NCBI RefSeq assembly: GCF_045062605.1
Contig: NZ_JBJGDW010000008.1
Span: 1-64,000 of the forward strand
DNA length: 64,000 bases
DNA from: Deinococcus sp045062605
GTDB lineage: Bacteria; Deinococcota; Deinococci; Deinococcales; Deinococcaceae
Direction: 5' to 3'
How positions within the stretch are numbered: the first letter of the stretch is position 1; every line of letters begins with the position of its first letter. Shown one piece after another: positions 8,367-19,060 of this stretch. The notes below the pieces were generated by a model. That model was not told the origin of the DNA. It ran no database searches and saw nothing but the letters and a program-made list of their open reading frames with translations. Made by a program: the position numbers and the translations under genes.

Positions 8367-9503
8367 ATGACCGATAAATGCATTGTCCTCGCCTTCGGCA
8401 CCCGCCCGGAAGCCACCAAGATGGCCCCCGTCTACGCAGCTCTGGCTGCCCAACCCGGCCTGACGCCGCTGATCCTCTCCACCGGGCAGCAGCGCCAGAT
8501 GCTCGACGGCGCGCTGAATGTGTTTGGCTTGACCCCGGACCGCGACCTGAACGTGATGACCGAGCGCCAGACCCTCGCGGACCTGACCGCCCGCATCGTG
8601 CCGCAGGCCGGGCGCGTGCTGCGCGAGATGGAGGCCGATCTGGTGCTGGTCCACGGCGACACCTCCACGTCGTTCTGCGTGGCCCTGTCCGCCTTTTACG
8701 AGGGCATTCCGGTGGGCCACGTCGAGGCGGGCCTGCGAAGCGGCGACTTGCAGGAACCCTTCCCGGAGGAAGCCAACCGCCGCCTGACCGGCGTGCTGAG
8801 CGCGCTGGATTTCTCGCCCACTTCGGGCAGCAAGGCCAACCTGACCCGTGAGGGCAAGCCTGAAGTGGGCATTTTCGTGACTGGCCAGACCGCCGTGGAC
8901 GCCGTGCGCGAGGTGGCCGGGCGCGTGCCGCTGCGCCCCGAGTGGCAGGCGCGCGTGGACGCCGGGCAACCTCTGGTGACCGTGACCATGCACCGCCGCG
9001 AGAACCAGCCCATGATGCGCGAGATGGCTCAGGCGCTGGCCCGCGTTGCTCAGGCGCACCCAGATCACCACTTCATCTACCCGGTCCACCTCTCGCCCGC
9101 CGTGCAGGAGGCCGTGCGCCCGGTGCTGGAAGGCGTGAGTAACTTTGAGCTGACTGCGCCACTGGATTACAGCGATATGGCCCCACTGATGGCCGCCTCG
9201 GTGCTGCTGGCCACCGACAGCGGCGGCTTGCAGGAGGAAGGCGCGGCGCTGGGCGTGCCAGTAGCGGTTCTTCGCAACGTCACCGAGCGCCCCGAGGGGT
9301 TGGAGGCGGGCGTGCTGAAACTGGCGGGCAACGATCCGGCACAGCTCGAAGCGGTACTGAATCACCTGCTGGACAGCCCGGAGACGCTAAAGGGAATGCG
9401 CGAGGCCCGCAATCCCTACGGCGACGGGCTGGCCGCCGGACGGATCGCGCGGGCCATCGCGTGGCATTTCGGCCTGGGCAAGCGCCCTGCGGACTGGAGC
9501 TGA
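8367..9503 (+). CDS. wecB: UDP-N-acetylglucosamine 2-epimerase
   Basis: Interconverts UDP-GlcNAc and UDP-ManNAc for envelope polysaccharide synthesis. Family landmarks: FGTRPEATKMAPV at the N-terminus, VHGDTSTSF, HVEAGLRSGDL.EPFPEEANRRL, TMHRREN and TDSGGLQEE. 378 aa is typical. AAGGAA sits upstream of ATG 8367. A WecA-like sugar-phosphate transferase lies about 4 kb downstream on the same strand, consistent with a shared surface glycan role though not an operon. The catalytic form (non-hydrolysing) is inferred from length and motifs. Confidence 0.92.
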   Translation: MTDKCIVLAFGTRPEATKMAPVYAALAAQPGLTPLILSTGQQRQMLDGALNVFGLTPDRDLNVMTERQTLADLTARIVPQAGRVLREMEADLVLVHGDTSTSFCVALSAFYEGIPVGHVEAGLRSGDLQEPFPEEANRRLTGVLSALDFSPTSGSKANLTREGKPEVGIFVTGQTAVDAVREVAGRVPLRPEWQARVDAGQPLVTVTMHRRENQPMMREMAQALARVAQAHPDHHFIYPVHLSPAVQEAVRPVLEGVSNFELTAPLDYSDMAPLMAASVLLATDSGGLQEEGAALGVPVAVLRNVTERPEGLEAGVLKLAGNDPAQLEAVLNHLLDSPETLKGMREARNPYGDGLAAGRIARAIAWHFGLGKRPADWS

Positions 9504-9521
9504 AACCAGGCTCCCAGCGCG

Positions 9522-9527
9522 TATGAT
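9522..9527 (+). promoter_or_regulatory. -10 box TATGAT, leaderless kinase promoter
   Basis: TATGAT ends 9 nt before GTG 9537. It decides the start: an in-frame GTG at 9528 directly abuts the box and would lie upstream of the transcript start. Confidence 0.5.
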
Positions 9528-9536
9528 GTGCCTGAC

Positions 9537-10472
9537 GTGAGCGCCCCTGAATCCTCGGTTCCCCCGCTGGCCGTCGTCCTCAACCCCAATGCGGGCGGGG
9601 GGCTGGCAACGCGCGAGTGGCCGCGCCTGGAAGCCGAGCTGAAGCGGCGCGGCCAGCCCTACGAGCTGATCCTGGAAGACAGCGGCGAGGACGCCCTGGC
9701 CCGCATTCAGGCCCTGCCGCCGCGCATTGCCGTGCTGGCGGTGGGCGGCGACGGTACGGTGGGTGCGCTGCTGCCTGCGCTGGTGTCTGTCCCCAAGCGC
9801 CAGGGCCGTCCGTTGGCGGTGGTGCCGCTGGGAACGGGCAACGACTTCGCGGGGATGCTGGGCCTCAAGACCGGACAATTCGCGGAGGCGCTGGACCGCC
9901 TGACCTTCCAGCCCCGCGACGTGGACGCCCTAGAGGTCCGCATTCTGGAGGGCGACGGCGCGGGCCGCACGCATGTATTGCTGAACGGCCTGGGCCTGGG
10001 CTTCGACGCCGCCGTCACCGCCAATATGGCCCATGCTCCAGCCCGTTTGCAGGGCTTTGTGCGCTATGCCTGGTCTGCCATTGCCACCGTCCGCGAACTG
10101 CACCTCTCGGAAGTGCAGATCACGCTGGATGGGCAGCCGTTCTACAGCGGCCCCAGCCCCATCGTGGCCGTGATGAATGGCACCCGCTATGGCGGCGGCT
10201 TCCTGATCAGCCCGAGGTCCAGCCCACGCGACGGCCTGCTGGACGTGGTGGCGGGCGGCCCCATGAACCGCTTTCAACTGGTCAAACTGATGTTGCGCGT
10301 GTTGCGCGGCACCCATCTGGACCAGCCGCAGGTTCGCACCGCGCAGGGCCACGAGGTCACGGTGCGCTGGGACACGCCCACACCGCTGCATCTGGACGGC
10401 GATTTGCACGGGCAGGTCACGGCCATCAAGGTGCGGGTATTAGAGGGCGTGGTGAAGTTACTGAACGGGTAA
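9537..10472 (+). CDS. Diacylglycerol/lipid kinase, DagK-YegS family
   Basis: 311 aa. The catalytic domain has VVLNPNAGGG, the ATP-binding GGDGTVGALLPAL and PLGTGNDFA motifs of the diacylglycerol kinase family, followed by the C-terminal beta domain (GGGFLISPRSSPRDGLLDVV). It phosphorylates lipids such as diacylglycerol or undecaprenol at the membrane; the exact substrate is not visible. GTG 9537 is chosen because the -10 box TATGAT ends 9 nt upstream. It is convergent with asnS. Confidence 0.88.
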   Translation: MSAPESSVPPLAVVLNPNAGGGLATREWPRLEAELKRRGQPYELILEDSGEDALARIQALPPRIAVLAVGGDGTVGALLPALVSVPKRQGRPLAVVPLGTGNDFAGMLGLKTGQFAEALDRLTFQPRDVDALEVRILEGDGAGRTHVLLNGLGLGFDAAVTANMAHAPARLQGFVRYAWSAIATVRELHLSEVQITLDGQPFYSGPSPIVAVMNGTRYGGGFLISPRSSPRDGLLDVVAGGPMNRFQLVKLMLRVLRGTHLDQPQVRTAQGHEVTVRWDTPTPLHLDGDLHGQVTAIKVRVLEGVVKLLNG

Positions 10473-10535
10473 AGGCGTGAGGCCCCTATGCAATCCGGGG
10501 CGTGTTCTCCAGCGCTCCGGCTCAGTTTTTAAGAT

Positions 10536-11879
<1,344 letters not shown>

Positions 11880-11995
11880 GCGCGGAATTATGGCAGAGGC
11901 GGGGGCGGCGGCGCAGGTGGCCCGCTGTTTTTTCTCTGTATCCCGGTGTGGCACGAGTTGCCCGGCGGCGAACTCGCGCGTGAGAGGCTCAGCCT

Positions 11996-12700
11996 CTATC
12001 CGTAAACTGGAATTTGATCGGTAAAACGCCCGTCCAGCAGGTGCAGCGCCCGGTCCGCGTACCCGGCCAGACGTTCGTCGTGGGTGACCAGCAGCACGCC
12101 CGCACCCTCCTCGCGGGCCAGGGCCACCAGCAGGGCGGCCACGGTGGTAGCGTTGGCGCGGTCCAGGCTGCCCGTCGGCTCGTCGGCCAGCACCACCGCC
12201 GGGCCGGAAGCCAGCGCGCGGGCCACCGCCACCCGCTGGCGCTCTCCGCCGCTGAGAACCTCGGGCATGCTCTTCTCGCGCCCGGACAGGCCCACGCGGG
12301 CCAGCAGGGCGTGGGCGCGGGACGTGTCGCCCTGCCCGGCCAGACGGCAGGGAATCATCACGTTGTCCAGCACGTTCAGGTCTTCCAGCAGGTAGTGGTG
12401 CTGAAACACCAGACCCACCCGCCCGGCCCGCCGCAGCGCCCGCGCCTGGGTGTCCAGGATGTCGGCTCTTTCCCCGGCCCACCAGATCTCACCAGAATCC
12501 GGCACGTCCAGCCCGCCCAGCAGGTGCAGCAGCGTACTCTTGCCGCTGCCCGAAGGCCCGGTCACGGCCACCACCTCTCCCGGCTGCACCCGTAGGGAGA
12601 CGCCGTGCAACACGGTCAGCTCGCCAAAACTCTGGCGAATCTCGCGGGCTTCCAGGGCGGGGAAGGGTGCGGAGGGAGTGGGAACGGTCACGCGGCGCAT
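11996..12700 (-). CDS. ABC transporter ATP-binding protein, LolD/MacB-FtsE type
   Basis: 234 aa nucleotide-binding domain: Walker A GPSGSGKST, Q-loop FQHHYLL, signature LSGGERQRVAVARAL, Walker B VVLADEPTG and H-loop LVTHDE. The sequence is nearest to the LolD/MacB/FtsE subgroup (lipoprotein release, macrolide or peptide export). No FtsX-like permease is adjacent: upstream is the divergent upp and downstream is asnS 117 bp away, so the partner must be encoded elsewhere. The start at 12700 is preceded by AGGA. Confidence 0.88.
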   Translation of the reverse strand: MRRVTVPTPSAPFPALEAREIRQSFGELTVLHGVSLRVQPGEVVAVTGPSGSGKSTLLHLLGGLDVPDSGEIWWAGERADILDTQARALRRAGRVGLVFQHHYLLEDLNVLDNVMIPCRLAGQGDTSRAHALLARVGLSGREKSMPEVLSGGERQRVAVARALASGPAVVLADEPTGSLDRANATTVAALLVALAREEGAGVLLVTHDERLAGYADRALHLLDGRFTDQIPVYG

Positions 12701-12772
12701 CTTATCCTGACGCTGTTCTTTTTCTCTGGTCCTTCTCCGCTGGCCCTTTTCCTTCCGGCCCCGCCGAGGCGA

Positions 12773-12778
12773 TATGCT
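12773..12778 (+). promoter_or_regulatory. -10 box TATGCT, leaderless upp promoter
   Basis: TATGCT ends 6 nt before ATG 12785 and no Shine-Dalgarno is present. Confidence 0.55.
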
Positions 12779-12784
12779 TCCTGC

Positions 12785-13408
12785 ATGGTCACGGTCGTCT
12801 CCCATCCCCTGATTCAACACAAACTCTCGCTGATGCGCGATACCGGTACCGGGGTCAAGGAATTCCGCGAACTGGCCGCCGAACTCAGCATGTTGCTGGC
12901 TTACGAGGCCATGCGCGATCTGGAACTGGCCCCCCAGACCCTCACGACGCCGCTGGAAACCGGGGATTTTCCGATGCTGACGGGCAAGAAGCTGGCGCTG
13001 GTGGCCATTCTGCGCGCCGGGCTGATCATGACCGACGCGATTGTAGCGCTGGTTCCGGCGGCCAAGGTGGGGCACCTGGGCATGTACCGCGATCCGCAGA
13101 CCCTCAAACCCGTGGCGTATTACAACAAGCTGCCCACCGACATCGCCGAGCGCCGCGTCTTTCTGACCGATCCGATGCTGGCGACGGGCGGCAGTGCCAG
13201 CGCGGCCATCGACAGCCTCAAGGAGGCCGGGGCGCAGTCCATCAAGCTGATGTGCATCCTGTCGGCCCCCGAGGGCATCGCCGTGATCGAGCGCGATCAC
13301 CCCGATGTGGAGATCGTGACTGCCGCCGTCGATTCGTACCTGAATGACCACGGCTACATCGTGCCGGGGCTGGGGGACGCGGGGGACCGGATTTACGGCA
13401 CGAAATAG
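12785..13408 (+). CDS. upp: Uracil phosphoribosyltransferase
   Basis: 207 aa. Makes UMP from uracil and PRPP in pyrimidine salvage. The PRPP loop VFLTDPMLATGGSASAAI and the uracil-binding C-terminus (PGLGDAGDRIYGT) are the family signatures; HPLIQHKLSLMRD is the usual N-terminus. The start follows a TATGCT -10 at 12773-12778 by 6 nt, so it is predicted leaderless. Divergent from the ABC ATPase. Confidence 0.96.
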   Translation: MVTVVSHPLIQHKLSLMRDTGTGVKEFRELAAELSMLLAYEAMRDLELAPQTLTTPLETGDFPMLTGKKLALVAILRAGLIMTDAIVALVPAAKVGHLGMYRDPQTLKPVAYYNKLPTDIAERRVFLTDPMLATGGSASAAIDSLKEAGAQSIKLMCILSAPEGIAVIERDHPDVEIVTAAVDSYLNDHGYIVPGLGDAGDRIYGTK

Positions 13409-13469
13409 GCGGCCTCCACCTTTCGGCTAACCCCCTGGCGCAGCGCAACCCTTAGACTCAGGTTACTTT

Positions 13470-14609
<1,140 letters not shown>

Positions 14610-14781
14610 GCATAGGCTTTTCAGGGCAACCCGAGATCGGCGTGACAGTGCGGACAATGGCGGGGTGCTGGGAGTGGAGCGGTGCCGACGGTGGAGCAGG
14701 GCGCTTCGGTTTGCAGCAAAAAATCTGATCCGGGCATCAGGGGCTGTGGGAATTGCTTTTCTCTGTTGCCCGCTTGACCGC

Positions 14782-14787
14782 TATGCT
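14782..14787 (+). promoter_or_regulatory. -10 box TATGCT, leaderless nitroreductase promoter
   Basis: TATGCT ends 7 nt before ATG 14795, which is therefore preferred over upstream in-frame starts. Confidence 0.5.
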
Positions 14788-14794
14788 GCCCGAC

Positions 14795-15589
14795 ATGCCC
14801 GCGATAATGTCCACCCGCACCCAGAGTGCCGCAGAAGTCACCGCGTTCTACGACGCCCACCGCACCGTCCGCCAGTATGTAACGGCGGAAGACGGCTCCC
14901 CGCTGCCGCTGCCCTCAGACCACCTGGAAGCCATCCTGCACGCCGCTCAGCGTGCCCCCACCGACGCCACCGCGCAACTGTATTCCCTGGTGCGCCTGAC
15001 CCGCCCGGAGGTCCGCGCACAGATGGTCACCCTGACCACCAACGCGCACATTGCCACCGCCTCTGAAGCGTTCGTGGTCTGCGCCGATGTGCGGCGGGTG
15101 GCGCGGGTACTGGAGGTGACCGGGCAGACGCCGGGGCACTGGCCTGCCATCGCCGTGCATTTTGGGATCGGGGACGCCGTGATGGCCGGAACCAACCTGC
15201 TGACTGCCGCCGAGATGCTGGGCTACCAGGGCTGCTGGATCGGCGGCGTGATGAACGGCCTGGACGGCATTATCGAGCTGCTGGAGCTGCCGCCCGGCGT
15301 GCTGCCCTTCGCCGCGCTGACCATCGGTAGGTCCGCCGAGGACACGCCCCACCGTCCCCGCGTGCCCCGCCCGCTGGTGATCCACACCGACACTTACAAC
15401 AACGGTACGGATGAAGAAATCCGAAACGCCGTGGACATCATGAATCCCATCGCGTCGCGGAAGGGCCAGCCCGGCGACTGGGCCAGACTGCTGGGAGCCT
15501 ATTTCGCCCTGGACGGTGGGATGGAAGGCCGGGAACCCCGGCTGGTGGCGGCCCTCAAACGCCAGGGCATGTGGTCCGGCGAGGGGTAA
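14795..15589 (+). CDS. FMN-dependent nitroreductase family protein
   Basis: 264 aa nitroreductase-fold oxidoreductase of the NfsA/Frp-like type, expected to bind FMN as a dimer. Recognisable parts: FYDAHRTVRQY near the N-terminus, the FMN-binding AAQRAPTDATAQLYS, and GYQGCWIGGV followed by PFAALTIG. The tail after about residue 200 (KGQPGDWARLLGAYF) matches the long C-terminus of the Frp group. Physiological substrate unknown. ATG 14795 is set by the TATGCT box. Confidence 0.85.
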   Translation: MPAIMSTRTQSAAEVTAFYDAHRTVRQYVTAEDGSPLPLPSDHLEAILHAAQRAPTDATAQLYSLVRLTRPEVRAQMVTLTTNAHIATASEAFVVCADVRRVARVLEVTGQTPGHWPAIAVHFGIGDAVMAGTNLLTAAEMLGYQGCWIGGVMNGLDGIIELLELPPGVLPFAALTIGRSAEDTPHRPRVPRPLVIHTDTYNNGTDEEIRNAVDIMNPIASRKGQPGDWARLLGAYFALDGGMEGREPRLVAALKRQGMWSGEG

Positions 15590-15772
15590 AGCACTGGATT
15601 GGTCTTCCTGCGAGAGAGGCTGTGAGGGTGTTGCCTATGAGAATGCCTCGCGCCAGCACGGTTTGAATGGAACCGCGCCCTGTCCTCTATCTGGAGCGGA
15701 ACGCCGCCTCGGGTCCAGCCCCAGACAGGGCAGAATGCGAGGCCCACACCCCTCCCGCCGCCCCATCCGGCC

Positions 15773-15778
15773 TATCAT
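15773..15778 (+). promoter_or_regulatory. -10 box TATCAT, leaderless TPR-gene promoter
   Basis: TATCAT ends 8 nt before ATG 15787. The 15590-15772 stretch before it shows no supportable gene. Confidence 0.5.
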
Positions 15779-15786
15779 CGGTGCAG

Positions 15787-16635
15787 ATGTCTGATCCTGT
15801 TCGTTCCGCCAGCAAACCTCCTGTTCAGCCCACTGCCGATCCCGCCCCTCTGCCCGATCTGAATGAGGTCATTCGAGCCGGGGAGTGGCGGCGGGCGCTG
15901 GCCGTCTCGCGCATCAAGCAGTCGGAGGCGGAGGTTCAGGAGGCGCTGGAGGCGGTCTTCCGCTTTCAGGAGACGGTGCGGGCGCGGCGCTATCCCGCGG
16001 CGCGGCGGGCGCTGGCCGATTACCGTGAGGCGCTGGCCGGGAAAGCCGACGCCGCCGAGCTGAGCGTGCTGCGCCGCGCCGCCGATCCAGACGCGCTGAG
16101 TGCGGCGCTGGACGCCCTGAACGCCCATCTCAAGGAGCCGGACCCGGAGGTGCTGGCCGCCGGGCTGGCCCCTGCGCTGGCCCAGCCGCTGACCCGCGCC
16201 GAGGCGCTGAACATTCAGGGCGTGCTGCTGGCGTTGCAGGAAGAGAGTGCTGGGGCCAGAACCCTGTTTGAGGAAGCGCTGGAGGCCGATGCCGGGCATT
16301 ACCGCGCGCTGACCAACCTGGGCAATCTGGACATCGAAAACGGTGACCATGCCGGAGCCGAGGTGAAATACCGTGAGGTAATCCGTCTCAATCCCGACTA
16401 TGACGGCGGCTGGCACAACCTGGGCGTGGCGCTGCGCCGGCAGGGCAAGATGGCCGAGGCGGTGCGCTCGATCCGGCGCGGCCAGCGGCTGGGCATGAAA
16501 CGCTCCAAGGAGGACACCGATGCCGAGGTCAAGGCCCAGTTCGCGGGCAATCCGCTGTTCAAGGGCCTGCGCTGGGTGCTGATCGCGGTGGTGATCCTGG
16601 TGCTGTTCCTGGCCCTGCGCGGTGCGGTGACCTGA
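15787..16635 (+). CDS. Tail-anchored TPR-repeat protein
   Basis: 282 aa. A Pro-rich N-terminus (to about residue 30) and a coiled, Ala/Glu-rich middle lead to three tetratricopeptide-like repeats (about residues 135-235, with YRALTNLGNLDIENGDHAGAE and GWHNLGVALRRQGKMAEAV). A single hydrophobic helix VLIAVVILVLFLAL ends the protein, so it is probably anchored in the membrane by its C-terminus with the TPR scaffold in the cytosol. No partner is visible nearby. Confidence 0.82.
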   Translation: MSDPVRSASKPPVQPTADPAPLPDLNEVIRAGEWRRALAVSRIKQSEAEVQEALEAVFRFQETVRARRYPAARRALADYREALAGKADAAELSVLRRAADPDALSAALDALNAHLKEPDPEVLAAGLAPALAQPLTRAEALNIQGVLLALQEESAGARTLFEEALEADAGHYRALTNLGNLDIENGDHAGAEVKYREVIRLNPDYDGGWHNLGVALRRQGKMAEAVRSIRRGQRLGMKRSKEDTDAEVKAQFAGNPLFKGLRWVLIAVVILVLFLALRGAVT

Positions 16636-16722
16636 CGCGGTAACAGGCTGCGGAGAGGGGACGCCTCGCCGGGTCTTCTGCACCGCAAGGATGCGTCTGG
16701 AGTATCTGGCCAGCAATTGCGC

Positions 16723-16728
16723 TATAAG
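16723..16728 (+). promoter_or_regulatory. -10 box TATAAG, leaderless nnr promoter
   Basis: TATAAG ends 5 nt before ATG 16734; there is no Shine-Dalgarno. Confidence 0.45.
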
Positions 16729-16733
16729 CGGTC

Positions 16734-18200
16734 ATGAGCGAATTCATCCTGAGTCCAGAGGGTGCGCGGCGGGTAGATGCCCGTCTGGAGCGTGCCGGAC
16801 TGCTGGATCTGGCGATGGAGGAGGCCGGGCGAGCGGTGGCCGACGCCGTGCAAGCCTCCTTTCCAGAAGATCCGGCGCTGCTCCTGGCCGGGGGCGGGGC
16901 CAATGGGGGAGACGCCCTGGTGGCCGCCCGCCATCTGCTGGCGCTGGGGCGCAGTGTGCAGGTGCTGGCCCAGCCCAGCAAGCACCCCCTGACCCGTCTG
17001 AACCGCCGACGCCTGCGAGCGGTGGGCGGCGAGGTTCAGCCCCTGAATCCGGCTTCACTGCGCCGCGCCGCTACCTCTGCCGGGGTGCTAGTGGATGGCC
17101 TGCTGGGAACGGGATTTGTGCCGCCGTTGCGCCCGGCTCTGGCAGAGCTGATTGAAGTGCTGAACGCTGCCCATGACGCGGGCCTGCCGGTCCTGTCCAT
17201 TGATCTTCCCAGTGGCCTGGACGCCTCGTGTGCGGACTTGGCAGGCTTGAGCGTGCGCGCCGACATGACGGTGACGTTCATGGGATTCAAGACAGCTTCG
17301 CTGTTTGGTGGGGCCGCCGCACGTTCGGGCCGGGTCACGCTGGCCCCGTTGCGCGTGCCATCCGACTGGGTGTGTGAGGAAGCCCTCGGAATTTGTCCCG
17401 ACGATCTGGAGGTGGCCGTGCTGCTGCCCGTGCGAACGGCGGGCGCGCACAAGGGCACGGCGGGGCGGGTCTGGATCGTGGGCGGCCATCCTGGTACGGT
17501 GGGCGCGGCGGCGCTGGCTGGGCTGGGGGCGCTGCGGGCCGGGGCGGGGCTGGTGACAGTGCATTCGCTGGCGGACGTGCCGCTGGTTACGCCCGAACTG
17601 ATGGTCCGGCAACACATGGGCTGGAACCAGGCCCTGCCCGAACTGCGCGCCTCCGGCCTGCCCGATGCTGTGGCGCTGGGCATGGGCCTGGGGCTACAGG
17701 CCGTGGGGGTGGCCCGCGAGGTCCTAGCCTGGGGCATCCCCACCGTGCTGGACGCCGACGCCCTGCACCCCGAACTGGCGGGTCACGGCCACCCGCAGTG
17801 CCTGTGGACCCCGCACCCCGGCGAGGCGGAGCGGCTGCTGGGAATCAGAACCTCAGAGGTCACGCGCGATCCGCTGGCGGCGGCGCGGCGTTTGCAGGAG
17901 TTGCTGGGCGGCACGGTGGTCCTCAAGGGTGGCCCTAGCGTCGTTGCATCAGCCGATACCCTGAGCGTGTCGCACGGCGGGCATCCGGGCATGGCCTCGG
18001 CGGGGATGGGGGACACGCTGTCGGGTGTTCTGGCGGCGCTGTTGGGCCAGGGCCTGAACGCCGCTGACGCCGGGGTGGCCGGAGTGCGGCTGCACGCCCG
18101 CGCAGGCGAACTGGCTGCCAGGGCGCATGGCTACGGTCTGATCGCCAGCGACGTGTCAGAAGAGCTGGGGGCCGCGTGGCTGGACCTGAAGCTGCTGTGA
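16734..18200 (+). CDS. nnr: Bifunctional NAD(P)HX epimerase/dehydratase
   Basis: 488 aa two-domain repair enzyme for hydrated NADH/NADPH. Residues 1 to about 215 are the NnrE epimerase (YjeF N-domain), the rest the ADP-dependent NnrD dehydratase with GAHKGTAGRVWIVGG, GMGLG, VVLKGGPSVV and the GHPGMASAGMGDTLSG signature. The epimerase P-loop reads GGGANGGDALVAARHL where most members have G.GNNGGDGLVAARHL, so the first Asn and a Gly are replaced by Ala; activity of that half should not be assumed. Confidence 0.92.
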   Translation: MSEFILSPEGARRVDARLERAGLLDLAMEEAGRAVADAVQASFPEDPALLLAGGGANGGDALVAARHLLALGRSVQVLAQPSKHPLTRLNRRRLRAVGGEVQPLNPASLRRAATSAGVLVDGLLGTGFVPPLRPALAELIEVLNAAHDAGLPVLSIDLPSGLDASCADLAGLSVRADMTVTFMGFKTASLFGGAAARSGRVTLAPLRVPSDWVCEEALGICPDDLEVAVLLPVRTAGAHKGTAGRVWIVGGHPGTVGAAALAGLGALRAGAGLVTVHSLADVPLVTPELMVRQHMGWNQALPELRASGLPDAVALGMGLGLQAVGVAREVLAWGIPTVLDADALHPELAGHGHPQCLWTPHPGEAERLLGIRTSEVTRDPLAAARRLQELLGGTVVLKGGPSVVASADTLSVSHGGHPGMASAGMGDTLSGVLAALLGQGLNAADAGVAGVRLHARAGELAARAHGYGLIASDVSEELGAAWLDLKLL

Positions 18201-18278
18201 GAAGTAAGTTGATAAAGCTGGCCCTGGCCTCCCAGGTGCGAGAGTCGTAAGACAGACAGTGTTAGCCTGTTCACATTG

Positions 18279-19022
18279 ATGCAGGGACTTCTTGAGGACC
18301 TTCCACTGCTGGGCATTCTGGAACTGATCCACACCACGCGCCAAACGGGCGTGCTGGACGTTCAGGCCGAGGTGCCGTACACCGTGACCTTCGTTTCCGG
18401 CGAGATCATCTCGGGCGGCATCCTGGACTGGATGGGGCTGGACGCGCTGTACGCCAGCCCGCTGCTGCCTGAGAGCGGCACCTTTGACTTCACGCACCGT
18501 TCGGTGGCGGGGCAGCCGCTGGGACCCTACGGTCACCTGACCACCGACTGGGCGCGAGTTAGCGACGAGTGGGAAAAGGTCTGTGAGGTCATCTTCAGCC
18601 CCAGCCACTGCTTTCAGGGCGACCTGTTTCCCTTCGACGGCCAGAACGGCAGTTCGGTGCGTGGCGCGGCCAGGGAGCTGGATATTCCGGTGTTCCAGGC
18701 GGCGCAGATGGTGGTGGGCGCGCTCAAACAGGGACGGCTGTGGCCGCTGGACCGTTACGAGTGGTACCGGCTGCGGCTCCAGCCTGCCGGGCCGCGCGCC
18801 AAAGTTCATCCGGTGGCCCGACATCTGGATGGCAAGCGCACGCTGGGCGAGGCCACCGGGGCGGGCCTGCCCCAGCACGACGTGCGCGATTATCTGCTGG
18901 GCGAGTTGCGGCTGGGCCTGCGGTTTCCCGGCAGCGGCTGGGTGTTGCGCGATCTGGTCTGGGAGCAGAAATATAGCCACATCGCGGCGCTGGACACCAC
19001 ACAGCGCCCCTTGCCTCTCTGA
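18279..19022 (+). CDS. DUF4388-domain protein
   Basis: 247 aa. The N-terminus (LLEDLPLLGILELIHTTRQTGVLDV) is a good match to DUF4388, the PatA N-terminal-like domain common in Deinococcus-Thermus, myxobacteria and cyanobacteria, often found with response regulators or gliding/signalling proteins. The remainder is a predicted winged-helix-like or unknown region. ATG 18279 is preferred over TTG 18276; TAGCCT at 18263-18268 is a possible -10. No signalling gene is adjacent. Confidence 0.7.
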   Translation: MQGLLEDLPLLGILELIHTTRQTGVLDVQAEVPYTVTFVSGEIISGGILDWMGLDALYASPLLPESGTFDFTHRSVAGQPLGPYGHLTTDWARVSDEWEKVCEVIFSPSHCFQGDLFPFDGQNGSSVRGAARELDIPVFQAAQMVVGALKQGRLWPLDRYEWYRLRLQPAGPRAKVHPVARHLDGKRTLGEATGAGLPQHDVRDYLLGELRLGLRFPGSGWVLRDLVWEQKYSHIAALDTTQRPLPL

Positions 19023-19060
19023 AGGATGGCCAGGGACGGGGCTGTCGGTCGGTCCCGTTC

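Noticed and set aside
10473..10535. Hairpin GCCCC-N10-GGGGC between convergent kinase and asnS genes as terminator
   Set aside because: The stem is only 5 bp with no T-run; not strong enough to call.
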